Source: Cenococcum geophilum 1.58
Lineage: Eukaryota; Ascomycota; Dothideomycetes; Gloniales; Gloniaceae
Direction: 5' to 3'
DNA length: 64,000 nt
Assembly: GCA_001692895.1 (NCBI GenBank)
Contig: KV748199.1
Coordinates: forward strand, 1,736,001-1,800,000
Part shown: positions 1 to 10,450 of the stretch, piece by piece
How the letters are laid out: each line of letters begins with the position of its first letter
Position numbering within the stretch: position 1 is the first letter of the stretch
Made by a program: the position numbers and the translations under genes
Notes under the pieces: generated by a model
The model's input: the letters and a program-made list of their open reading frames with translations, nothing else
Databases searched by the model: none
What the model was told of the DNA's origin: nothing

Positions 1-295
1 ATAGTCAATAAAAGATAAAATATTATTAGTGTCTATCTCCTTAGGGGTTAAGGCTAGAGCTAATAAATCGAATTCTCCTAGGATTAATTGGCGTCGTAGG
101 TTAAGTGTAGGTATTAGATTGTTCTTTAGGTTTAATATAGTAGCTAGTAAGAAATATCGTCTTACTATTATGGGTTCCTTAGAAGTATAAAGTGAGGTAA
201 CTTATAGGCACGCTGCTTCTGGCAGCGCCTATAGTATTATAGAGACGTAGAATTGGTCATAGGCTGAGTGTCGGTAGTAAAAAGGCGCAACGTAA
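1..295. other. Unrecognised sequence at window edge
   Basis: No gene recognised. On the minus strand a frame stays open for about 65 codons from near 199 to the window edge, and a plus-strand frame is also open for about 60 codons, so openness alone proves nothing here. A short inverted repeat (GGCACGCTGC / GCAGCGCC, about 206-230) is visible. It should be the upstream part of gypsy-A pol if the 296-591 element is a simple insertion, but I could not recognise reverse transcriptase motifs, so this may be another broken element joined here by rearrangement. Confidence 0.3.
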
Positions 296-502
296 TGTCA
301 CGGGACGGGGTAGTGGCTACAAGACGTATGTATTCGAGGAGTCTACAAGACGTTACGCGATCGATCGTAAGGGTCGAGGGCGTAAGGAGGTGATATACTG
401 TCACGGAACGAGGGCAGTGGCTACAGAGCGTATGTATTCGAGGAGTCTACAAGACGTTGCGCGATCGATCGTAAGGGTCGAGGGCGTAAGGAGGTGATAT
501 AC
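296..502. repeat. Two direct ~103-bp repeats
   Basis: Copies 296-398 and 399-502 both start TGTCACGG and end GGTGATATAC. Differences are few. The second copy begins exactly at the element's terminal motif, so the duplication may reflect a partial second terminus rather than random slippage. Confidence 0.75.
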
Positions 503-591
503 CTACGCGTAGCTGACATAAGCTGTACGCGAGGTGTACGCAAGAGCACGGGGCTCTCCTATGGAGGCCCCTGCGGTGGGGTTCCGTGACA
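296..591. mobile_element. LTR-like 296-bp element with inner tandem duplication
   Basis: The segment starts TGTCACGG and ends CCGTGACA, the short TG...CA inverted ends usual for gypsy LTRs. It abuts the RNase H region of gypsy-A exactly where that frame begins. Inside, about 103 bp (296-398) is repeated directly at 399-502 with few differences. The flanking five bases (CGTAA and CTAAA) are not a convincing target duplication, so a solo LTR, a recombinant LTR or a small inverted-repeat element are all possible. Confidence 0.5.
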
Positions 592-2580
592 CTAAATTAC
601 CATATCCATAACAAAGAAATGCTGGCTATTATCTCTAGCTTTTAGCACTAGTGTGCATAGCTAGAGGGGACCCCTAAGCCAATTAAGGTAGTTTTAAATT
701 ATAAGGCCCTAGAATACTTTATAACAACTAAGGCCCTTACGGCCCGGTAGGTACGCTAGGCGGATACCCTATCTTAGTTTAACTTCTTAATTATGTATAG
801 ACTAGGCGCTATGAACTATGCAGACGCTCTTATAAGGCGCGAGCAAGACCTAAATAACTAAATAGCTGTGAAGATCTTACTATAGACCTAGACACTACTA
901 TAACTAGAATACCTTAACCCCTAAATACGGGCAGAACTAAGCATAGATTCTTTAGGCGCCGAGATATATCCTATTAACTCCTCTAAACTTAACCTTATTA
1001 ATAAACTACTATAGGCTAACTAAATAACCCCCTCTCTATAGGAATACCGTAAAAAGGTAAAGAACGTTGCTAGCCTATGGTCCCTTAAAAACGGACTACT
1101 TAAGCACTAGGAACGGCTAGTAGTAGCTAAAAAATAAAACTTACGGACCCAGCTTATTGCCAAAGCTTATACCTAGGTCTCTACGGCCTACCCTAGAAAA
1201 AATAAGACCCCTAAGATTATTAGTAACCGCTACTACTGGCCCGGAATAATTATAGATATTAACTGTTATATACGGAACTGCGATAGCTGCTGTAGATCTA
1301 TAATTCTATAAGATAAGACCCTAGGACTATTAAAACCTCTCCTAATACCCGACCGCCCCTAGTAGTATATCTCTATAGACTTCTATAAGCTACTAATAGA
1401 CCGCGACGGATATAATATGGTTATAATTCTAGTTAACTGCTTTGGTAAGCGCCCGTTCTTAATTCCCTATTATAAGAATATTAATGCTAAGGAGGCGGCC
1501 TAACTATATATCTATTACGTCTACCGCATTTATAGACCACTAGATACTATTATATCTAATTACGGCCCGTAATTTATATCGGCCTTTTGGAACGAGTTTA
1601 CCTAGATCCTAGGTATTAGGCTAAAGCTCTTTATAATATACTACCCCTAAACAGATAGCCAGACGGAGATTATAAATTAATATTTAGATTAGAGACTCCG
1701 GCCTTTTATTAACTACTTCTAGGACAACTAGGGCGAACTACTACCCCTAATAAACTACGCCCAGGCGACCCTACCCTATAACTTTACGGGATTTGCACCT
1801 ATCTAACTAGAAATGGGGTATTTACCCTAAATAAGCTTTAACTAGGATAGACCAAAAGGACCACGGACCGTATATAAAAAACTGTCTTATAAGGAAGCCT
1901 AGCAGTACGCTAAGCGCTTAAAGGAAGCCTAAACGGTAGCTCGTATAAATCTAGAAAAGGCCTAGAAATTAATAGAATAGCAGGTAAATAAGTATAGGCG
2001 CGAACCTAACTTTACCATAGGCGATATGGTCTAGGTTATAACAAAGAACTAAAAGACGGAACGGCCTAGCCGTAAGCTAGACTATTAGATGGCGGGACCG
2101 TATAAGGTCTTTAAGAAAATAGGTAACTTATATAAAGTAAAGCTCCCAGATTCGATTAAGGTTCACTCTATTTTCTTACTAGATAAGCTATAGAAAGCTA
2201 TAAACGACCTATTACCTAGATAAAAGAACGAACCTCCCCTACCAATTTAAGTTAATGGCGACAATAAATAGGAAATTAAAGAAGTACTGGCCTGTAAACT
2301 AGTAAGGAAAACGCTAAAGTACCGCGTTAGTTAGAAAGGCTATAACCTAGATCCTACCTAGTACCCTATATAGAACTTTATTAGCAGTCCCCATAAGCTT
2401 TAAGAATTCTATAACTACTACCCTAATAAACCAGGACCCCCAAAGTACCTAGACGAGTAGATAGAGTGCTAGTATAGTGAAGATGATAAGCTACCGGAAG
2501 AACATAAAGATAAGAACGCCCTATAAGCATAATACGGACTACAAAGCCTAAGGGCAGGCTTTTGCGGAGGGGGGGGGTAA
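592..2580 (+). pseudogene. Ty3/gypsy (chromovirus-type) pol, 3' half: RNase H, integrase, chromodomain (gypsy-A)
   Basis: Frame reading gives the RNase H segment NYHIHNKEMLAI at about 595-630 and a segment ending MNYADALIRREQ near 850; then the integrase zinc-finger and core region (YYWPGIIIDI, ISIDFY, SNYGP, GYLP) at about 1230-1860; then a tail with KMAGPYKVFKKIG and VHSIFLLDKL followed by a chromodomain-like end near 2290-2460. Many TAG/TAA codons stand where Gln or Trp is expected (for example R*VR*ADTLS*FNF), the signature of CpA-to-TpA mutation on both strands. The 5' half (gag, protease, RT) is absent. A purine tract (about 2566-2577) lies just before the LTR. Non-functional. Confidence 0.85.
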
Positions 2581-2782
2581 TGTTACGGCACTGGCAGAAC
2601 TTGGTAGAACTTCGCGGTCATGTGACTAGAAGACCGCATAAAAAGAACCCTACTTCGACTAGCGCTGCTCTTCTTCTCCTTTCCTTTCTCTAGCTTTAGA
2701 TCCTCGTTTATAGACTACTAATCGTATAGGCTTGCGCGCCCCTCTTGCCGTGCTCGTACCTCGATTGACTAAGTCGCTAACA
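2581..2782 (+). repeat. 3' LTR of gypsy-A (202 bp)
   Basis: Begins TGTTACGGC directly after the polypurine tract and TAA, and ends GTCGCTAACA. A same-length relative lies in reverse orientation at 13193-13394, and the gypsy-B LTR at 38187-38396 has the same kind of ends, so the family is present at least three times in this window. Confidence 0.85.
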
Positions 2783-2935
2783 CTTTTAATAATACGTTTT
2801 TTAACTTTAACGAAATTAATATTAGGACTAAGTAATAGCCGTATTATAAAATTTATACCATTTAGAAGCCCTAAGTCTTAAAAATAATGTATAAACTTTT
2901 GGTAATAATAACGCGTTGTGTAAATAAATGAATTA
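2783..2935. other. AT-rich spacer, no gene seen
   Basis: About 150 bp between the gypsy-A LTR and the MITE. No motif or frame recognised. It ends with the left copy of the MITE target duplication (ATGAATTA, 2928-2935). Confidence 0.6.
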
Positions 2936-3626
2936 GGGTAATGCTAATCGGACACCCCCTAATTGCTAGGTGGACACCCCCCCAAATCAGGTTTGGCGCC
3001 TGCCTCAATAGGTTAGAATATCACGTGCGTTTGACTTGTTTGCGCCTGCATCACGAAAATCAAAGTGCGCGCCATAACTGCAACACCACGATTAAGTCTT
3101 AATTTCAGTTATAGTATAAGTAGTAAAGTCCAAATCCGGACCGCGCTAAAGGAGCGATTAATTAGATTGCGCAGTGCTTTGTAAAGCATCGCGCGAACTA
3201 ATTTAGGTGCTGCCACCTCTGCTTAATATGTGTAAGCTGCCTCCGCGCCCACGCCCGCGCCGCGCCGGTGCATGCGCCCGGGAGGACTTTAGCTAGTATT
3301 TCGCTCAAACGCTGAGGGCTCTCTACAAGTAAATCCATCGACGCGATTGGCAATTATAGAGCTAGTTGTAGAGCCAATTGGCTAACTGTGGCAACGCTCT
3401 ACAATTGTAGGCTCTTGGATGCAATGCGGTGTTGATTTAGATAGGGCGCGCACTTTGATTTTCGCGATGCAGATGCAAATAAGTCAAACGCACGTGATAT
3501 TCTAACCTATTGAGGCAGGCGCCAAACCTGATTTGGGGGGGTGTCCACCTAGCAATTGGGGGGTGTCCACCTAGCAATTGGGGGGTGTCCACCTAGCAAT
3601 TAGGGGGTGTCCGATTAGCATCACCC
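2936..3626. mobile_element. hAT-type MITE, 691 bp, long terminal inverted repeats
   Basis: Perfect 8-bp flanking duplication ATGAATTA (2928-2935 and 3627-3634) and long inverted ends: left about 2936-3073, right about 3445-3626. The right arm is 44 bp longer because a 22-bp unit (AATTGCTAGGTGGACACCCC plus CC) occurs three times there and once on the left. The middle (about 3290-3425) holds further short inverted repeats around CTCTACAA/TTGTAGAG. There is no coding frame. CpA and TpG sites are intact, unlike neighbouring elements. The 8-bp duplication points to hAT-family mobilisation; which transposase would act on it is unknown. Confidence 0.85.
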
Positions 3627-3634
3627 ATGAATTA

Positions 3635-3927
3635 AATATCCGCAATATCCATTTTGCGGATTTTGCTTACGTTTTTAACAAATCTCGCTAAAGCCTCTTA
3701 GACGTGATTTTGCAATTCGGAAGACGGCGTAGGTTATTCCGACGCTAGCTAAAAAATCGCGTCTGAGCTCGCTGAGGTAAAGCCTAACCCGGACCTCCGA
3801 TACTGTACCTAAGAACTTAAAATTGTTGCCTACCAACCTTTGTATCGACACCTTCAACAGACATAAACCATACCACGATCCCAACATTATTAGACTTATT
3901 TCGACCTGCAAGAGAAATTTTAAAGCA
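3635..3927. other. Region upstream of the nucleotidyltransferase-like gene
   Basis: No element or gene recognised. Short AATATCCG/CGGATTTT repeats occur near 3637-3665. The plus frame of the downstream gene is open back to 3823, but without homology-looking sequence, so the promoter and 5' UTR probably lie here. No clear TATA box was identified. Confidence 0.4.
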
Positions 3928-4584
3928 ATGGCTCTTAGCAATTCGAATCCACGACATCTACCCTGTGCTTTGCTGCGCAGCCAGGGAATCCGCTGCGTAG
4001 TCTGGTTCGAGGATGCTATCGCCCACTATGGAGTCCCGACGATTGTATTTGACTTGTATGTCCTTGTGCAGGACCCTGCATCTGCTGCAAAATTGCTACT
4101 ACAGAGCGGATGGACTTTCATGCAACGAGAACAAAAAATTGGAAACGCAACTCTTGCCTGCATGCAGTACGCGCTGTCCCCACCTGCGCAAAACTTGATA
4201 CGACGAGCAGGGGAGCTTCCAGGGCCTACGACCACCGTTCTCCTTCGCGCTGATGATTGGAATTTTAACCTCGAACAGTATTGCTCTCCTGCTACTGTGA
4301 TCCCTCCGCTAGCGCCGCTACTAGACGCTTTAATCGACAGTTGGTTGGATAGTCCTAACGACAACCTTATGCTCCGAATGCACCTAGGCTGCATGATCGC
4401 CTATCTCTATGATTATGCACCCGAGCTACAGCAAGAGACATTTGCGGTACAACTGAAAAAAGAGCATCGCCAGTATCATTATGATGTCCGTTCAGGGATG
4501 TCAACCGGAACTGCACCATTCTTAAATCGTCAACGTCAAATTCGAGAAGAGTTAAGGAAAGCTCGCCAGCTTCCAGTACTTTAG
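3928..4584 (+). CDS. Nucleotidyltransferase-like fungal protein
   Basis: A 218-residue intronless frame starting MALSNSNPRH. Early in the protein, a segment reading RCVVWFEDAIAHYGVPTIVF and then DLYVLVQD resembles a family of small fungal proteins with a minimal nucleotidyltransferase-like fold; this is recall of the family pattern, not a search. The C-terminal third has EHRQYHYDVRSGMSTGTAPF, also typical of that group. No signal peptide or membrane segment is seen, so it is likely cytosolic or nuclear. I chose the ATG at 3928 because the 35 extra upstream codons (from 3823) look non-coding. Codon use is balanced and no RIP-type stops occur. It lies between a MITE and the broken transporter and is the only apparently intact host gene in the window. 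Substrate unknown. Confidence 0.6.
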   Translation: MALSNSNPRHLPCALLRSQGIRCVVWFEDAIAHYGVPTIVFDLYVLVQDPASAAKLLLQSGWTFMQREQKIGNATLACMQYALSPPAQNLIRRAGELPGPTTTVLLRADDWNFNLEQYCSPATVIPPLAPLLDALIDSWLDSPNDNLMLRMHLGCMIAYLYDYAPELQQETFAVQLKKEHRQYHYDVRSGMSTGTAPFLNRQRQIREELRKARQLPVL

Positions 4585-5575
4585 CAGTAGCGCCTATGTC
4601 AAACCCTAGGGGAGACCAGGCGTGAAAGTGCTCTAGCTGTTAAGCGAAGTATACGTCTAGGAAGGTGCCGGCCAAGGCTTCGTCACGCCTTAACGTATTT
4701 ATTATACAAGTGTGGTAAAAACATTAGGTTAACTAGCCAGAAGATCTGTATCATAAAGAGAGCTGGAGTATTTTGTACGCCTTGTATTTTGCTAGCTTAT
4801 GTTTGTTTACCTGTCTGTCATTCGCATGTACTACTCCCACTGGCAAACTTGATACGCCACCTTTCCCGTTAAGCTTGTGAGCTTCTACTCCTTTTGTTTG
4901 GTCTGTTTGTCGTCTTCGTCTCTAGATTCTAGATTAAATGCTAGTAGTTATACAAATCAAGTATTCGGTTTTGCTCAAGTTTATAGAAGGGAATATGCTA
5001 GAGAAGTATTTCTGGTTGGCTAAGGATTGGGGAGGCGACGCTTTCCCTAAAGTTAACGACATGAGCTACGAGTACCGTGGCTTATTGCCGAAGGCCATAC
5101 TGGTGATCGCCATGGATCTGGGTTGAGGGTGACGATGATTGTGGATTGTCTGGAGGAACCTGGAGAAGGTGTCGGCACCGCCCCGCGATTTCCCCATAGT
5201 CATTAACAATTCTTACTGATTTAGAATATCATACATTTTTACTGATCGGCGCGAATTATTTAGTGCGTATGTTCTGTTAAGATCAACTCTCTATTATAGA
5301 AGTATTTAAGAACTTCCGAGTGGTCTTATAAAGCTATGTTACGTACTATTCTTCGGGTTTGAGGGGCACTGCGTGTTATTCACAACTCACTCAAGGTTTT
5401 CACTCAACTACCTTTCCATTCCACTTCCCCTCTGATCTGCCTAAAATATACTTAGGTAGTAGCAGTCAATTTCGAAAGAAATCAATTTACGCCTTTCACG
5501 AAAGGTCGATCACAGCACGGTTCCTAAACTCCAGACATTGCACCCAGGGCTGTGATGAACGTGTTCTTGAGCAAC
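4585..5575. other. Intergenic region between two host genes
   Basis: Contains the 3' flanks of the converging gene at 4584 (plus) and the MFS gene end at 5576 (minus). The sequence is unbiased in composition. Two small open frames (4938-5126 and one starting near 5359) carry no recognisable domain; the latter overlaps the antisense of the transporter C terminus. Nothing further supported. Confidence 0.5.
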
Positions 5576-5865
5576 CTATGCATCTGCGAGTAGAATATCG
5601 TTTGCCGGCTGACTCTCCGGTTTCTTGTGTTCTGGGACCTCTCGGATATCAATCCATCCAATGCCGCTGGACAAAACGAAAGCTAATGATGATCCAGCTA
5701 CTGAAAGCAACTATCATGACCAGGCTTTTAGTCAGCGTCAATGTGAGAAACTGGATAAAGAGAGATAGCTTACGAAGACTTTCGTTATGGCGCCATTGTA
5801 GGCTACTAGGATGGCACGAAGGAATCGGGGGAAATTTTCTGCGGTTGTTTCCCGTACCCTCGCAT
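5576..5865 (-). pseudogene. MFS transporter, C-terminal exon fragments
   Basis: The end of exon 3 (5856-5774, encoding RETTAENFPRFLRAILVAYN and then GAITKVF), a 63-nt intron (5711-5773, branch CTGAC, acceptor GATAG) and the last exon 5710-5576 (starting LLSVAGSSLAFVLSSGIGW). The last TM helix and a short charged cytosolic tail are present. 5857-5865 is the left copy of the MULE target duplication CCCTCGCAT. Confidence 0.85.
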
Positions 5866-5918
5866 CGGCCAAGATCCGGGCAGTAACACTTGGCAGTAAC
5901 TTTACTGCCCGAATCTTT
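5866..5918 (+). repeat. MULE left terminal inverted repeat (53 bp)
   Basis: Starts CGGCCAAGATCCGGGCAGTA and matches the reverse complement of 10398-10450 over all 53 positions. It contains an inner short inverted repeat (GGGCAGTAA...TTACTGCCC), as expected for a transposase-binding end. Confidence 0.92.
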
Positions 5919-6183
5919 CGATCGGCGGCGGTTTAGCAGGCGGTCAGGGCAGCCAAGGCACTACTCGGGCACCTATTTTACTAGTAAAAGCCATATAAAT
6001 ACAATGTTTACTAAATACCCCCCACCCCGGCAGCCCCCGTAGGCTACCGCACGGTTAAACGGAGGTATACGTACTTTCGTTACCGCCAAGATTCATTAAT
6101 TAACACCGCTTAATCGCCACCCAAGCTCTACATAAATACGTGGCAATAGCTCCCTACGCTCTATACTAAGATTCTTATCCAAA

Positions 6184-9100
6184 ATGGACGCTTCTACCTT
6201 AGTTACTCCTGCCACCGCGCCCTAGGAAACTCTATCAGTTAAATAAAAGGCTTACGAGAAGCTAAGAAATAAGAACGCGATTACAGTAATGCAGGTAGCT
6301 ATTTAATTAATCCCTCCTAAACACTTGCTTAAGCCAGAAGCTAGTAAGCACTATAAAACTCGAGACTTAGTGGTATAGCGCTTTAATAACTACGCGTTCT
6401 TTTAAGGCCGCGAGCTCTATATAAGTAGTGGCCAAATTATATAGCAACTCTACATAAAATGTAAAGCTTATAGTAGAGAGACTCATAACTATTAAAAGCT
6501 TACTAAGAATAACCGCCAGCGGTAAAATAAGGAAGGTTAATTACTTAGGCGGCTAAATAAAAAGATTTTAAAGAAGAATTGTCCCTATTACGTCTCTGCT
6601 TACAAGTATATAGACAAAGGAGTTATTACCTAGGTTATAAAAGTTAATAACGGTATATATACCTACATAGCTATACTAAATCCTCTCTCTCTTCCAAAAT
6701 ATAGGAGCCGTTGGCTATAGTATGCAGCAACTATAGCGGAAGCCCTTAATCACTAAGCTGCCAATATATCCGCAGGAGAGGTATAGCGGCTTCTATCCGC
6801 CAATAACTTACCACTAATAAGTAGTCGCAACTACTAGAATATGGGAGGGTAAGTTTATTAAGGTAAATAGATAAAAGGTGTAATAAAGCGGGAGTAATTT
6901 ACGGAGCTCTATTCGGCTCTCCAACAAGCCGGCTTCTATACTTGCTCGCGTATCTATACGGAAGTTAATACTAAAATAGGTAAGCTTACTATTTTATTTA
7001 GTAAGATCTAAGAGGTGGTAAGATTAAGGCGATGGTAAGATCTTAAGGTAATAGCAAGATTAGGGCGATTATAATATTCAAGCAATAATAGGACCCTATT
7101 AAGAAGAATATTCCCCTTTATTTAGATTACTTACCGGCCTTCTAAATAGGCGTATCTTATAGCTTTAAAGAAAGAATAGAAAAGGAATAAGTTACTATAG
7201 TGGATTCGGGTTTATTGGATAAACAACCTTCGGCCTTAATTCCGGCAGTATAGATAATATAGCATTTTCCGGTATATCTAAGTTATAAATTAGTATAGTG
7301 GGACCTACTAAATACGATAATCTAACTGTGCGGTAGCATGTCTTAGAGTACTTCGGTATTAAAGCGCCTAGGATATTTATTTACTATCTGCTACTAACTT
7401 AATACTAACTTATTCTTCTCCCTAGGTAACCCTACCTCTTAAGTTCTTATTTAACTTACCTTTACAACTCCTAAACAAATTACTTTTATATATTAATTTG
7501 CCTCTAGCTTCTATATTTATACTAATATAATATTCTCTACAAACCAGCTCCGCATACTACTATTAACTATAGTAATAATAATAAATACCGGCAAGACAGT
7601 TCCAATTATACACTTAATTATTATATCTAAGGCTAAGTAGGTGTTTAAAGAGATGCATAACTTTATAAATAAGTTTATATTCTATAATATACCCATACTA
7701 AAAGTTTATATTAGCGATTAGGGAGCTAGCTTTATATTGGCTACCAAAAAGCTTATCTAAGAGGATATCTAAATACAACTCTGTAAGTAGCACGTTGTTA
7801 AAAATATTAAGACTATATTAGTTAACAGTGGTAAGTACTTAAAGGAGAAATAAAAAACATTAGAGGACTTAATTTGGGCGTATACTAAGTTAGAGAGTCC
7901 CGCTAAACTTAAAGCTAATTATAATACACTTATACGTTAACTTAACTAGCTAAAGGCTCTTAAAATTAAAGATTACTAGGGCCTAAGGGAGGCCTACTTT
8001 AATAGGGCTTATACTTATTGTTACCGTAATCTTAATGCCAACACCTTATAAAGGGGCGAATTAATTCACCTAGTAATAAAAGTAAGGTTATATAAGGACC
8101 TTACGTTACTAGAAGTTATTAATTAGATTAAGTTAGTAATTAATAAAAAGTTTAAGGAGTATAAGAGATTAGAATATAAGGATCGTAGGGAGTCTTTCCG
8201 GCTTTAAGATACTTATGTATTTTGGTTACTATAGGGTTAAGTAACTAATAAGGCCATTAGGCTTATACGGGATAAATAAAAAGTCGTCAAATCCGACTAT
8301 AAACAGTTTGGCCAGCTCGCTAAGGACAGTAAAAAGTACGGGCCGCTTAAAAGTAATTACGTTATCGCTTATACGTATTAGCGACTCTTAGAGTTCTATA
8401 TACGAAGATTTAATACTAAGGACGGCCATAGTAAATACGGCTGCTATTTAGAGTAAGGCGACTGCAATCTTTCTGTTTAATATGGCCTCCCATATCGTTA
8501 TTAGATGGAAAAAGCTTTATAGGAATTAGCGTTATTACTACTAAGCCTTCTTTACCCCTAATAGCTACTTAACAGGCCGTCTGCTATTAGATTTAATTAG
8601 CAACTAAGTTATAATACCTAACTTAGTTCCGACGATAAAGCTATTACTAATAGCGATTACTTTAGCAATAACGGAGCAGATATAGCGTTGGGCGCGGCGA
8701 CTATAGTATATAACGTAATTACTAAATTATATCCTATTAAGCAAGTAGAAGTTTTTATAGACTTATTTTAATAATAGACTTAATAGCTTTTTCTTAAATT
8801 TAAAGGGGTGCGTAAAAAGGATAACGCTATACTAGTAAAACTACCTAATCTGGTTTAGACTTTAAAAATAGAGTTTAAGAAGAAGGGTAAGGCTAATAAG
8901 CGTAGTCTTACTGGCCTTAAGCAAGCTAAAAGGGCTATAAAGTATAAAGAGTAGGCAAAATAATAGATATCTTAATAGAAGAAGAGGCAGAGATTAGCAG
9001 TAGGGGTCCGTAAGGAGCTTAAAATATCGTTAAATGCACTACCTGCATTAACTACACCTGCGAGATTATAGTGCTTACCACGAGCGGCTGTTAATAAGCG

Positions 9101-9305
9101 GAAATGTTAGTTAACCTAGTCGTTAACCTTATATAAATCCTCTTAAGAGTAACCGTTAATGATATTAAATATATTTGTCCGTCTATTTAGCTTACCGTCT
9201 CCTATACTAGTATCCTCTAGCTAGGACTTTAAAGATTCTAATAACTCTAATAACTCTCTTATACAGCTAAATACTTAGGACTTTAGGTCGTCGTAATTTA
9301 AGATA
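6184..9305 (+). pseudogene. MULE transposase
   Basis: Reading from ATG 6184 (MDASTLVTPATAP) with TAG/TAA taken as former Gln/Trp gives: an N-terminal FAR1/zinc-type region (GRELYISSGQ, LYIKCKAYS, CPYYVSAYKY; about 6400-6620); the MULE catalytic domain at about 7550-7850 (KVYISD*GASF, then IQLCK*HVVKNIKT, where family members have D-x-G-x-x-F and C-W-H); and a SWIM-like C/Y-rich stretch at about 8440-8510. A basic tail continues to about 9300. Dozens of in-frame stops make it non-functional. The region 7200-7450 is hard to read in one frame and may hold an indel. Confidence 0.82.
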
Positions 9306-10397
9306 TAAGCTATAGTTATTCTACCTACGCGACTAAGTAATTAAGTATATGGCAGGCTAAGCCTAGTTTGGAAATTATATACTAGCTTAGAGTTAACCGG
9401 AGACGTAGCTATTTAACATTGTTTTGCAGCTTTAATAAATACGACTATTCCTAACCGACAGTGGTAATTTATAGCTTACTACGTTACTCTATCCAAGTTA
9501 CCACCTTATACTATGTTAAATATATATATAAAGAAGTTCTTTATAACTTGGCTAGACCCTACTACTAATATTAACGATATTAGTGGGGGGTCGTTAATGA
9601 CGTCCCTACGGCAAGATTTCTAGCGACACTATTTTTAACAATCGCGATCTTGATTATTTAGGGTATCTCTATTACTGCAGTAGCTACTATAGTGATAAAG
9701 ACACCCTAAATAATTAATACTCCTAAATTCCGACACCACCCTAAGCACTATAGCTCTCCTATAGTGATTAAGCAGCCTTAACTTCCTTCTAATACTTAGC
9801 GTTAAGTCTTGTTATATTACTATAGAGCCTTATAAGCCTTATTATATTACCGCCGAGGCCCTTAGCCTAATTAGGCAGTAGAAGATTGCGGGTTCAGTTC
9901 CCATTAGTAGCGTATTAAAAATATTAAAAAAAAAGTTTATTTCCTATTAAATTACGTATTAGTAAGGCTTTAAATTAATTATATTGTTCTTATCTTATTT
10001 TTAACGCCCCAAGTTATATTAAACCTATGTATTTGTATTGTGGCCTAATGGGCTACTTAAGAACTTTAGGAAAAGTGGTATAATTACGTTAGGCTAGCTC
10101 TAAATTAAATTAAAGTAATTATAGAACTTACCATACTACTGCGCCACGGAGACTTTGCATTATAATACCTATAATTTAATTAAATTATAACCCCTTCTAA
10201 ACCTTATAATTGAATATTTTTATATACAATACCACGCCAAGGCTTACGATGCAGGTGCAGATTACGACTCAAGTATGGCTGAATTGCGACGCCGTGGCTC
10301 TGCCAATCAATTGATATATAGCTCTAAAATTAAGATCTATAACACTAAAAACAAGCTCCAAGCCACTGATTTTACATCGGCAGAATTGAACTTGGCA
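9306..10397. other. Non-coding 3' part of the MULE
   Basis: AT-rich, with a hairpin at about 9653-9713 and a tRNA-like sequence at about 9863-9902 (A-box-like TAGCCTAATTAGG, B-box-like GGTTCAGTTCC) that does not fold into a full cloverleaf. No other gene seen. Confidence 0.5.
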
Positions 10398-10450
10398 AAA
10401 GATTCGGGCAGTAAAGTTACTGCCAAGTGTTACTGCCCGGATCTTGGCCG
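10398..10450 (-). repeat. MULE right terminal inverted repeat (53 bp)
   Basis: Reverse complement of 5866-5918. Followed immediately by the right target copy CCCTCGCAT and then by MFS coding sequence, which fixes the element's end to the base. Confidence 0.92.

Larger units (their letters stand above)
5866..10450 (+). mobile_element. Mutator-like element (MULE), 4585 bp
   Basis: Bounded by a perfect 9-bp target duplication CCCTCGCAT (5857-5865, 10451-10459) and 53-bp terminal inverted repeats identical by eye. A 9-bp duplication is the hallmark of the Mutator superfamily. It encodes a MULE transposase with RIP-type stops. It sits in exon 3 of the MFS gene. The interior is AT-rich and CpA-poor, whereas both termini keep CpA sites. 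An inner hairpin (ATTATTTAGGGT at 9653-9664 against 9702-9713) lies downstream of the coding region. Confidence 0.92.

Noticed and set aside
4938-5126. Small plus frame of 62 codons
   Set aside because: No recognised domain and no supporting neighbours; kept only as part of the intergenic description.
5359-5886. Plus-strand frame of 175 codons
   Set aside because: Antisense to the last two MFS exons and ends inside the MULE terminus; no domain. The minus-strand reading explains this sequence.
9840-9915. Possible tRNA gene or SINE head in the MULE
   Set aside because: A- and B-box-like words exist but they are too close together and no acceptor or anticodon stem forms.
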